Positions 6,884 to 13,578 of a stretch of 17,194 nucleotides of DNA are shown here, piece by piece. Made by a program: the position numbers and the translations under genes. The notes below the pieces were generated by a model, which ran no database searches, was not told the origin of the DNA, and saw nothing but the letters and a program-made list of their open reading frames with translations. The DNA lies in NCBI GenBank assembly GCA_934271245.1, contig CAKQQY010000033.1:1-17194 (forward strand). Direction: 5' to 3'. Position 1 is the stretch's first letter; each line of letters opens with the position of its first letter. Source of the stretch: an uncultured Clostridia bacterium (GTDB taxonomy: Bacteria > Bacillota > Clostridia > Christensenellales > Borkfalkiaceae).

Positions 6884-8524
6884 TTATAACGGCAAATCTT
6901 TTTTGATAAATTTAACGGAACCCGCTATTATTCCGATTATTCCGAGAACCAAAAGTATCGCGAACTTCCAGATGAACGCCGTAGTCCCTTCCATTATGGA
7001 AACGACGTCGAACATAGAAATTATCGTCGTGTAGTTAAAGTAATTCAGCGAATCCAGACGAACGACTTTGGGTATCACGGGGCTTCCGAAAAGTCCGAGC
7101 ATAGCCGCTACGAGAGCGAATATGCTGAGTCCGCCGCCGATTGCCATGGAACGTTTGCTTCTGTCGAAATAGCACGACGTGAAGAAGTTAAGACCGGCAA
7201 GCGCAAACAGAACAAGGAATGCGCCGAGATTAAGCAATACCAGTTCGCCGTAGCCGAGTCCGACTTCCGTTCCGACTATCGCAAGGCACACGCAACCTGT
7301 TGCCGTGGTGAGCAAAAACATTGCGAGAAGCGACCCCACAAGGTATACCGCCTGAGTAAACGCGACGGCGTTTCTCTTGGTGGAAGTGGATAAAACGTAC
7401 GCCATAGAGCCGCTGTCCACCTGACCGGATATAAGGTTATTGGACGCCATAATCATATAGATTATAGGAAGCAATAAACCTGCGAGTTTATAGAATATCG
7501 ACCCGACTATAAGGGTGTACAAATCCGCCTGACCGATATCTTCCAAGGCATCGCTTACTTCGTCGGGAAGAGAATCGAGCAGACTGCCCGATATATCTGC
7601 GATTAAGTCTTCGTTGACCTTTTCTACCGCTTGTTTATATTCTTCTTCCGAAGAAAATTCCCCTGCCGCGAATTTCTTTTCGAGTTCGTTAAGTTCGTAT
7701 TCCAACCTGTTGCCGTACGTTATAACGGTGTTACGGGCAAGTTTTTTGACTTTTTCGTAACTATATCCGAAGCCTTCGTATTTTTCGGGCGTTACGCCGT
7801 AAGAAGACAGATTTTTGAGAAGTTCGCTTACCGCTTTATCCGACGTCATGTTAATCGCAAGGAAGTTTGACCCCGCTTTTTCCGCGCGGGTGGAAACGTA
7901 ATCTTTTCTTTCGATGGAATCGACGTATTCTTCTCCTTTATCCGTCATAGAGTACGCTATAAGACTCGCAACGTCGTAGGTTTCTAAAAGGTCGTCTTCG
8001 TGAGAAAGGTATGAGTTATAAAGTTCTTCGCTTCTATCCTTTATGAGTTCGGGGTTTAACGCAAACATTGAAACGCCGAGTATTTCTTTCGCTTCGTCGC
8101 TTTCTTCGGCGTATCCTGAACTTTCGGCTTTCGCTTTCGCGTTCTGCTGCGCTTTAGTCGCCGCCACTCTGTAATATTTCTGCGCCGCCGTCGCCTGCGC
8201 TTCTTCCTGAGTTTGCCCTGCCGCCATAAGCGCGGCTACGTTTTTCAGATATTCCGTTTTATCGAACGCCGCAACGAATTCTTTATCGAAAACTTTAAGC
8301 GCGTTTTCGGAAAGCGAATAGTAGTTTATCGCGCGCGCTTCCATTGCCGAGTCTATTTCCTTTTGTATAATGGTATCTTCTATCGCGTTTTTGGTTTCGC
8401 CGATACTTCCGCTTCCGCTGATGAGCATTACGCACGCCAGCATAAAACATACCGCGAAAGTTATTATCGACCACATAACTCCGTTTGCTTTGCACGATTG
8501 TTTGAACAACGCTTTACTGAACAT
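6884..8524 (-). CDS. ABC-2-type transporter permease with large extracytoplasmic insert
   Basis: The 546-residue membrane protein follows two ABC ATPases. One helix (about 17-38) is followed by roughly 300 residues rich in Ala, Glu, Lys and Tyr (about 40-335), predicted helical and lying outside the membrane. A C-terminal membrane block of about five or six helices then occupies 340-540, ending in the basic tail KFIKKDLPL. A single helix, an outer domain and a membrane block is the layout of ABC-2 exporter permeases, but the outer domain is unusually long. The start at 8524 lies inside the end of the upstream ATPase gene (11-base overlap) with GGGAGG at 8534-8539, so translation is coupled. 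Substrate unknown; drug, peptide or lipid export is the family expectation. Confidence 0.85.
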   Translation of the reverse strand: MFSKALFKQSCKANGVMWSIITFAVCFMLACVMLISGSGSIGETKNAIEDTIIQKEIDSAMEARAINYYSLSENALKVFDKEFVAAFDKTEYLKNVAALMAAGQTQEEAQATAAQKYYRVAATKAQQNAKAKAESSGYAEESDEAKEILGVSMFALNPELIKDRSEELYNSYLSHEDDLLETYDVASLIAYSMTDKGEEYVDSIERKDYVSTRAEKAGSNFLAINMTSDKAVSELLKNLSSYGVTPEKYEGFGYSYEKVKKLARNTVITYGNRLEYELNELEKKFAAGEFSSEEEYKQAVEKVNEDLIADISGSLLDSLPDEVSDALEDIGQADLYTLIVGSIFYKLAGLLLPIIYMIMASNNLISGQVDSGSMAYVLSTSTKRNAVAFTQAVYLVGSLLAMFLLTTATGCVCLAIVGTEVGLGYGELVLLNLGAFLVLFALAGLNFFTSCYFDRSKRSMAIGGGLSIFALVAAMLGLFGSPVIPKVVRLDSLNYFNYTTIISMFDVVSIMEGTTAFIWKFAILLVLGIIGIIAGSVKFIKKDLPL

Positions 8525-9428
8525 TCTTTAAGTCCTCCCGTTTTGATTTTAATGCTTCTTTAAAATGTCTTTCCAAGGTGTAAGGTATCTCCGAAATAAA
8601 TCTGACGTCGTAATTATTCAACGTTTTAAGAAGTTTAACCGTATCGCCCGAATTTATTTTTACCGTCGCCTGATTGTATATATCCTGCGTTCTTATTACT
8701 TTATAACTTTCTTTTAAGAAAGTTTTATAATCCTTTTCCGTATTGAATTCTATTTTGAATTCCTTTTCCGGCGGATCGTTTATAAGTTTCATATCGCAGA
8801 CGTCTATTATCCGTCCGTCGTTAATGAGCGCGACTTTATCGCACGTTCCTTCGAGTTCTTCGAAGTTATGACTGCTCATGAAAATTGTTTTGCCCTTTTT
8901 ATGTTCTTCTTTTATAATGTCGAGAAAAGTTACTCTCATTAAAGGGTCTAATCCCGTCGTCGGCTCGTCGAGAACTATTATCGGCGCGTCGTTCATAAGC
9001 GCGGCGACGAGCGCGGTTTTCTGTTTCATGCCCTTGCTCATTCTTTTTAAGTTTGCTCTCGGATCTAGTTGCAGTCTTTTTATAAGTTCGTTGGCGTAAG
9101 ACATATCTTTTATGCCCAGAAACTCTTTTTGCGAATTAAGAAATTCTACGCCCGTTTTAAGGTCGGGGAAAGCGATTTCGCCCGGCACGTACCCTATATT
9201 TTTTATTATTTCGCTGGCATGTTCCCACGAGTTTAACCCGTTTACTTTGGCTTCGCCGCCGGTGGGTTTTATAAACCCTAAAATGCTTCGTATAGTCGTG
9301 GTTTTGCCGCTTCCGTTAGTCCCGACAAACCCTACCGCTTCGCCTTCTTCTATCTTAAGGTTTATTCCGAACACGCCTTTATCGTATCCGTAATCTTTGG
9401 TAAGATTATTTACTTCTATAACGCTCAT
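8514..9428 (-). CDS. ABC transporter ATP-binding protein (second ATPase of exporter)
   Basis: The 304-residue ATPase shows Walker A GTNGSGKTT (36-44), signature MSKGMKQKT (around 131), Walker B IIVLDEPTTGLDP (from 150) and switch H187 in MSSHNFEE. The KGMKQ form of the signature is typical of the BcrA-like drug/antibiotic exporter group. At the Q-loop position the sequence is GYVPGEIAFP, with Gly where Gln is usual. About 90 C-terminal residues follow the core, as in that group. The start (ATG 9426-9428) overlaps the upstream stop by four bases, with AAGGAG at 9436-9441. It probably energises the permease encoded next, as a heterodimer with the ATPase encoded just upstream, because only one permease gene is present. 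Confidence 0.93.
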   Translation of the reverse strand: MSVIEVNNLTKDYGYDKGVFGINLKIEEGEAVGFVGTNGSGKTTTIRSILGFIKPTGGEAKVNGLNSWEHASEIIKNIGYVPGEIAFPDLKTGVEFLNSQKEFLGIKDMSYANELIKRLQLDPRANLKRMSKGMKQKTALVAALMNDAPIIVLDEPTTGLDPLMRVTFLDIIKEEHKKGKTIFMSSHNFEELEGTCDKVALINDGRIIDVCDMKLINDPPEKEFKIEFNTEKDYKTFLKESYKVIRTQDIYNQATVKINSGDTVKLLKTLNNYDVRFISEIPYTLERHFKEALKSKREDLKNVQ

Positions 9429-10357
9429 TTTATTGCTCCTTCGAAAATTTTGTCTTCCTTATAGAACTTCATAAAGTAATCTTCCAGACTTTCTTTTCTG
9501 TTACCGAATTTAGTTACTTCCACGCTCGAGAGATAACTTATAAGTTGATTTAAGTCTTTATCTTCTATAGAAAGATATATTTCCTTTTCTTTATCCGCTA
9601 TTAAAACCAGCGAACCGATTTCCGAAGACTTTTCAAGAAACTTTTTCTTCTCTTCTTCCGATTCGAAGTCTACCGTGTAAAACTTTCTCGAAGCGTGCTT
9701 TAAATCGTTCGCGACGAACTCCGAAACGATTTTTCCGTCTTTTATTATCGCTATTCTGTCGCAGGTGTTATCGATTTCCGAGAAAATGTGGCTGGACAGC
9801 AATATCGTTTTTCCGCGTTCCTTTTCTTTATGGATAAACTGTATAAACCTTTCCTGCATTACGGGGTCGAGTCCGCTCGTCGGTTCGTCGAGAATAAGCA
9901 CTTCCGGGTCGGACATAAACGCCGATACGACGGCAAGTTTTCTCTTTACCCCTAAACTCATACGCTTCACGTCGCATAAAAGCGAAGCCGAATCGAGTTC
10001 GAAAAGGTCTGAAAGCATATTTATCCTCTCTTCGTTTTTAACGCCCGTCAGATCCTGCATCATCTTTAAAAACTCGTTTCCGGTAAGCCCCGCCGGCAAA
10101 GCGATTTCGCCCGGGATATACCCTACCTTTTTCAACACGTCGTAATACTTCTGAAAAGTCGGTTCGCCGAAAATCTCTACCTTTCCGCTATCGGGTTTGG
10201 AAAATCCCATAAGGTGACGAATCGTGGTGGACTTTCCCGCGCCGTTAGGACCTAAAAACCCGAACACTTCGCCCTTTTCCACGTGAAGGCTCACGTCGAA
10301 AACTCCGCGACCGTATCCATAATCTTTGGTCATATGCTCAACGTTAATTATGTTCAT
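9425..10357 (-). CDS. ABC transporter ATP-binding protein (first gene of exporter operon)
   Basis: The 310-residue ATPase has Walker A GPNGAGKST (36-44), signature MSLGVKRKL (around 133-141), Walker B VLILDEPTSGLDP (from 153) and switch H190 in LSSHIFSE. It shares the opening N-T/M-TKDYGY-x2-GVF with the next ATPase, so the two are probably ancient duplicates, but they have clearly diverged. As in its partner, the Q-loop position reads GYIPGEIALP, with Gly replacing Gln. GGGAGG lies about ten bases before the ATG at 10357. It is the first gene after the operator-rich region shared with the divergent TetR gene, so its expression is expected to be repressed by that regulator. Confidence 0.93.
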   Translation of the reverse strand: MNIINVEHMTKDYGYGRGVFDVSLHVEKGEVFGFLGPNGAGKSTTIRHLMGFSKPDSGKVEIFGEPTFQKYYDVLKKVGYIPGEIALPAGLTGNEFLKMMQDLTGVKNEERINMLSDLFELDSASLLCDVKRMSLGVKRKLAVVSAFMSDPEVLILDEPTSGLDPVMQERFIQFIHKEKERGKTILLSSHIFSEIDNTCDRIAIIKDGKIVSEFVANDLKHASRKFYTVDFESEEEKKKFLEKSSEIGSLVLIADKEKEIYLSIEDKDLNQLISYLSSVEVTKFGNRKESLEDYFMKFYKEDKIFEGAIK

Positions 10358-10379
10358 TTAAACCTCCCGGTTGATTTTT

Positions 10380-10502
10380 TCAACACTGTTCAAAATTTTT
10401 TTTCAACACTGTTGACATTTATTACAAGACAGAGTATAATTAAAAAAAACAGAAAAGAAAAGCACACTTTTGACGACACTGTTGATATTTTAACAGTGTT
10501 GA
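10380..10502. promoter_or_regulatory. Four-copy 13-bp palindromic operator between tetR and the ABC operon
   Basis: The palindrome TCAACACTGTTGA is perfect at 10403-10415. Related copies are TCAACACTGTTCA (10380-10392), ACGACACTGTTGA (10473-10485) and TTAACAGTGTTGA (10490-10502). Centres are 23 bases apart in the first pair and 17 in the second. The perfect copy covers the -35 of the tetR promoter. The fourth sits between the candidate -35 and -10 of the ABC promoter. The second pair can also fold in RNA: about ten base pairs, 10474-10483 with 10492-10501, including one G-T wobble. The divergent TetR protein is the obvious binder. Confidence 0.85.
10412..10440 (+). promoter_or_regulatory. Perfect consensus promoter for the TetR-family gene
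   Basis: TTGACA (10412-10417), a 17-base spacer and TATAAT (10435-10440) match the sigma-70 consensus at all twelve positions. The -35 overlaps a perfect operator palindrome, so this strong promoter is probably held down by the regulator it drives (autorepression). The predicted leader is about 88 bases and contains two more operator copies. Confidence 0.85.
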
Positions 10503-10515
10503 CGATTATGTGCAA
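10487..10515 (-). promoter_or_regulatory. Candidate promoter for the ABC exporter operon
   Basis: On the minus strand TTGCAC (10510-10515), a 17-base spacer and TAAAAT (10487-10492) could drive the ATPase genes. An operator copy (10490-10502) lies within the spacer and -10. The -35 match is weak and the leader would be about 120 bases, so other placements are possible. Confidence 0.4.
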
Positions 10516-10534
10516 ATGAAGAGAAAATAATATT

Positions 10535-11104
10535 ATGAAATCAAGAAATATAAATAAATCTTCGGCAAAAACGCGGGCGATTATTAAAAAAACGTTTGCG
10601 GAAATGCTGTCGGAAAAACAGGAAATAAACAAAATTACCGTAACCGAACTGGTTAAACGCGCCGACATAAACCGCGGCACTTTCTATTCGCATTACGACG
10701 ATATATATTGCGTTGCGGAAGATTACGAAAACGAACTTATAGATAAATTTTTCGACGATACCCGGCTTATAAGTCTGCAAAACGCCGATAGTTTTGTCGA
10801 TTCTTTCTTCGATTATATAAGGAAAAACAACGAAAACTACAAATTGCTTTGCCGTTCCAACGAATTTTTGTTCGCGGCGAAAAAGTTGACTACTATCGCC
10901 AGCAACAAGTTTCTGGAAATCTGCAATAACGACAAAAGCATTATCAACAAAGAGCATATCGCTCTCGAAATAAACGTTTTTATCGACGGACTTTTATGCG
11001 AATACGTTAAATATTGCAGGGGTTATTCCGATATTACCCCCGATAAACTTTACGATTACACCAAATACTGGATTAAAAACCTTAAAGAACGTATTTGCGA
11101 ATAG
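10535..11104 (+). CDS. TetR/AcrR-family transcriptional regulator
   Basis: The 189-residue protein has the N-terminal TetR helix-turn-helix. After an initial helix (about 11-26), the motif ITVTELVKRADINRGTFYSHY spans about 34-54, with the recognition helix NRGTFYSHY. The remaining, mostly helical part (about 60-187) is the expected ligand-binding and dimerisation region and gives no ligand clue. The gene diverges from the two-ATPase exporter operon, and the shared region carries four copies of a 13-bp palindrome, so it most likely represses both itself and the exporter until an exported compound binds. The ribosome binding site is weak (GAAGAGA at 10518-10524), in contrast to the consensus promoter, which would keep repressor levels low. 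Confidence 0.93.
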   Translation: MKSRNINKSSAKTRAIIKKTFAEMLSEKQEINKITVTELVKRADINRGTFYSHYDDIYCVAEDYENELIDKFFDDTRLISLQNADSFVDSFFDYIRKNNENYKLLCRSNEFLFAAKKLTTIASNKFLEICNNDKSIINKEHIALEINVFIDGLLCEYVKYCRGYSDITPDKLYDYTKYWIKNLKERICE

Positions 11105-11111
11105 TTTTTAT

Positions 11112-11153
11112 CCGTTACGGAATCTTTACGGAAAGATTTTCTATAACGGTTTT
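11112..11153 (+). terminator. Nested hairpin just after the TetR gene
   Basis: CCGTTA (11112-11117) pairs with TAACGG (11144-11149). Inside it, AATCTTT (11121-11127) pairs with AAAGATT (11132-11138) around an ACGG loop. TTTTCC follows the outer stem. It starts eight bases after the stop and may act as a weak terminator. Confidence 0.45.
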
Positions 11154-11182
11154 CCTTTCACCTGTTATGAATTTAAAACGCG

Positions 11183-11227
11183 AAACCGCGGTAACTCTTA
11201 AATATAAGAGTTGCCGCGGTTTATTTT
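11183..11227. terminator. Strong, probably bidirectional terminator
   Basis: AAACCGCGGTAACTCTTA (11183-11200) pairs with 11205-11222 over 18 positions with a single G-T wobble and a four-base loop. Its tail on the plus strand is ATTTT. It separates the convergent TetR and flavin-reductase-like genes, and the A-T ends let it serve both strands. Confidence 0.85.
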
Positions 11228-11260
11228 GCCGTTTAAACGAATAACCGTAAAACGCCTATC

Positions 11261-11823
11261 TTATTTAATTTTTAGTCCGTCTTTGAATGCGTCGCCGACT
11301 CTTTCGGTAACTTTATAATATCCCGAAGTAAACGGGTCGTAAGCGATTGCGTTTACGAGCGACATATCGATTTTTCCGTCTTTCATTACTTTTTCGTCGG
11401 CGGTAACGTTTACGACTTTACCTACTACGCCGATTCCGTTTTCGTCACCCTGATATTCGACGAATTCGCATTCGAGACAAATCGGGAATTCGTTGACGAC
11501 GGGCGCGTCCACAAATTCCGAACGGGTTGCGGTAAGACCGCTCTTTTCAAATTTTTAGTGTCGTTATTACCCGACACAACGCCGAAATAGTCGGCTTCGG
11601 TAACGTGCGCCGCGTCGGCGATACTTACGGTAAAACCTTTCCTTTCTTTTATGTTTTTTACCGTTTTATGTGTTTCGCTTAAATTCAGAGCGACTTTATC
11701 TCTGTCTATCATAGTTCCCCACGCCGCGTTCATTACGTTTACGCTGCCGTCACCGTTATAAGTGGCTATCATAAGCACGGGCATCGGGAATATTCCGTCT
11801 GTTACGTTTAATTTTTTACGCAT
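11261..11823 (-). pseudogene. Flavin-reductase-like (FMN-binding split barrel) gene with a one-base frameshift
   Basis: Two minus-strand frames together make one flavin-reductase-like protein. The first (from ATG 11823) gives MRKKLNVTDGIFPMPV, then NAAWGTMIDRDKVALNL and FTVSIADAAHVTEADYFGVV, as in DIM6/NTAB-type FMN-binding proteins. After NNDTK it loses similarity and continues as unrelated residues to 11425. The correct continuation is in the next frame, EKSGLTATRSEFVDAPVV, and runs to the stop at 11261. Adding one A to the A5 run at 11552-11556 restores NNDTKKFEKSGL and gives 187 residues, the normal family size. So either the gene is truly inactivated (or phase-variable) or the run was miscounted. 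The family usually reduces or binds flavins. Single gene with its own promoter and terminator. Confidence 0.85.
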
Positions 11824-11833
11824 TTTTATATAT

Positions 11834-11882
11834 CTCCTTTTTTTGTTTTTTAAAGTATATCACCGTTACGAACGCTTTTCAA
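11834..11882 (-). promoter_or_regulatory. Promoter and ribosome binding site of the flavin-reductase-like gene
   Basis: On the minus strand TTGAAA (11877-11882), a 17-base spacer and TATACT (11854-11859), preceded by TGA, form a strong extended promoter. AAAGGAG (11834-11840) lies ten bases before the ATG. The intact control region suggests the downstream frameshift is recent or an error. The -35 lies in a small inverted repeat (CGCTT-TTC-AAGCG, 11873-11885). Confidence 0.75.
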
Positions 11883-11892
11883 GCGAAATATA

Positions 11893-11935
11893 TTAAAACT
11901 CCCGACGAAAAGTTATTCCCTTTTCGTCGGGAGTT
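11893..11935 (-). terminator. Terminator of the MATE gene
   Basis: AACTCCCGACGAAAAG (11897-11912) pairs perfectly with 11920-11935 (16 bp, seven-base loop). On the minus strand the stem is followed by TTTAATAT, giving a TTTT run with the stem end. It lies directly after the MATE stop codon, so it ends that transcript before the flavin-reductase promoter. Confidence 0.88.
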
Positions 11936-11955
11936 ATTCTTTTATTGTTTACTTA

Positions 11956-13284
11956 TCAGTAATTATACTTTTTACGGTTGGTTATAAGGAATATAACGTC
12001 GAGAACGAACGCAAGACCTTCCGCAACTATTACCGCCGCCCAGATACCGTTCACGCCGAACGCAATCGGCAACAAAAGTATCGAGCCTAACTGGAAAACA
12101 AGCGTTCTCGCGAAAGATACCACGGCGGAAATCAAGCCGTTGTTCAGAGCGGTAAAGAACGCCGAAGAGAAAATGTTTAATCCCACGAAAATAAAGGATA
12201 TACCGTATATTCTCATGGCGTCGGTGGTTAAATCGAGCAGTTCTTTATCTCTGGAAACGAATATCCCCGCCAGAACTCTTGCCAGCGCAAGCGATAACGC
12301 CGTCATTACGACGCCCGAAACGGCGTTTAATATAATACTCTTTTTGAATACGTTTTTAAGTTCGTCGGTATTGCCCGCGCCGTAATTGTAACTTACTATC
12401 GGCGAAGTGCCTATCGCGTAACCGATAAACACGGCGGCGAAAATAAAGCCCGTATACATTATAATACCGTAAGCGGAAACGCCGTTTTCGCCGAGATAAT
12501 GCAAAAGTTGAGCGTTATAAACCATACTGACGACGGAAGCCGCAATGTTACTCATAAGTTCGCTGGAACCGTTGGTCGCGGTTTTAAGCAACATTTTGGG
12601 AGAAAACGAGCCTTTTCCCAACCTTAATACGTTGGATTTTTTCGAAGCGAAATAGAAAATAGGTACTACCGCGCCGACGACCTGACCTATTACGGTAGCG
12701 TACGCCGCCCCGGCAAGCCCCATATCTAACGGAATTATAAACAGAGCGTCTAAAACCATATTCGTTACGCCTGCCATCGCCGTAACCAAAAAGCCGAGTC
12801 CCGGTCTTTCGGCAACGATGAAAAAGGTCTGGAACAGGTTTTGCAACATAAACGCCGCTTCCGAACATATTAAAATTCTGCCGTACAGAGCGCAATAAGG
12901 AAGCATTTCTTCCGTTGCGCCGAGCGCTCTTGCAATGTCTTCCACAAAGAAAAATACCGCGAGCGATACCACTGCACCCAGAATTACCGTAGAATATACT
13001 ATTCCCGAAAACATTTCGTTGGCTTTTTTCGTTTGCCCTTCGCCGAGCGTTTTCGCAACCAGCGCAGATCCGCCCGTACCCATCATAAACCCGAGCGAAC
13101 CTATTATCATCGTAACGGGAAATACAAGGTTAAGAGCCGCGAACGCCGTTTTGTTTACGAAGTTGGACACGAAAAAGCCGTCTACGATACTGTAAACGGA
13201 TGTGAATATCATCATAAAAATCGGCGCCAACACCGCTTTTATTATTTTTTTGTAAGTGAAATGATCGTTAAGTTTTACTGCCAT
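11956..13284 (-). CDS. MATE-family (MepA-like) multidrug efflux transporter
   Basis: The 442-residue integral membrane protein has about twelve hydrophobic helices in two similar bundles, the normal MATE size and layout. Recognisable stretches are PIFMMIFTSVYSIVDGFFVS near the N-terminus, GTGGSALVAKTLGEG (about 70-84), the mid-protein LDALFIIPLDMGLAGAAYAT, and GTSPIVSYNYGAGN (about 292-305) at the start of the second bundle. The family exports cationic drugs or metabolites in exchange for sodium ions or protons. The start at 13284 is supported by CGGAG at 13289-13293. It is a single gene with its own promoter at 13456-13484 and a leader of about 165 bases that can fold, so expression may be controlled in the leader. 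The natural substrate cannot be told from sequence. Confidence 0.93.
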   Translation of the reverse strand: MAVKLNDHFTYKKIIKAVLAPIFMMIFTSVYSIVDGFFVSNFVNKTAFAALNLVFPVTMIIGSLGFMMGTGGSALVAKTLGEGQTKKANEMFSGIVYSTVILGAVVSLAVFFFVEDIARALGATEEMLPYCALYGRILICSEAAFMLQNLFQTFFIVAERPGLGFLVTAMAGVTNMVLDALFIIPLDMGLAGAAYATVIGQVVGAVVPIFYFASKKSNVLRLGKGSFSPKMLLKTATNGSSELMSNIAASVVSMVYNAQLLHYLGENGVSAYGIIMYTGFIFAAVFIGYAIGTSPIVSYNYGAGNTDELKNVFKKSIILNAVSGVVMTALSLALARVLAGIFVSRDKELLDLTTDAMRIYGISFIFVGLNIFSSAFFTALNNGLISAVVSFARTLVFQLGSILLLPIAFGVNGIWAAVIVAEGLAFVLDVIFLITNRKKYNY

Positions 13285-13291
13285 AATTCTC

Positions 13292-13452
13292 CGTGTTTTA
13301 CGTTCTCTTCTTACGTAATAAAATTTAAGTTACACGTTTTCAAAATAAATATCGTTCACTCCGCAAAAACTTACGTTTTTGCCTTCATAGTTTAAAATAT
13401 CGTAGATTTTGCCTGAAAATGCGGTTTCTCTTTTCTTTATCGACAAATCTAC
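13292..13452 (-). other. Long structured 5' leader of the MATE gene (candidate regulatory RNA)
   Basis: The leader of about 165 bases contains three foldable parts on the minus strand. GTAGATTT (13445-13452) pairs with AAATCTAC (13402-13409), although its first bases lie at the predicted transcription start. GCAAAAAC pairs with GTTTTTGC (13363-13382) around a GUAA (GNRA) tetraloop. A nested stem next to the ribosome binding site pairs CGTGT (13332-13336) with ACACG (13292-13296), and TTACGT with ACGTAA (13298-13303 with 13313-13318). A five-codon reading frame (MKAKT) overlaps the tetraloop hairpin. No obvious terminator is present, so control would be at translation. MepA-type genes in Clostridia are known to carry guanidine-IV riboswitches, but I cannot confirm that consensus here. 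Confidence 0.4.
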
Positions 13453-13455
13453 GCT

Positions 13456-13484
13456 ATTATATCCGATATAAAATATTTAGTCAA
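13456..13484 (-). promoter_or_regulatory. Strong promoter of the MATE gene
   Basis: On the minus strand TTGACT (13479-13484) and TATAAT (13456-13461) are 17 bases apart, eleven of twelve consensus positions. Transcription should start near 13449, about 165 bases before the ATG. Confidence 0.8.
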
Positions 13485-13522
13485 ACGTAAAACGCCCGTT
13501 TTTTATATCTTTTTCAATATAT

Positions 13523-13550
13523 AAAGGTCCGTTGCCGAGCGGACCTTTTT
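13523..13550 (-). terminator. Terminator after the LysR-type gene
   Basis: AAAGGTCCG (13523-13531) pairs with CGGACCTTT (13540-13548) around an eight-base loop. On the minus strand the stem runs into TTTATATATTG; on the plus strand the tail is TTTTT. As no plus-strand gene lies nearby, it most likely ends the LysR transcript. Confidence 0.75.
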
Positions 13551-13578
13551 GCGTTTTAAGTTGCTTTTATTTTAACCG

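Noticed and set aside
13285..13455. Firm call of a guanidine-IV riboswitch
   Set aside because: Gene context fits, but I could not verify the conserved loops or the usual terminator stem, so I list it only as a candidate structured leader.
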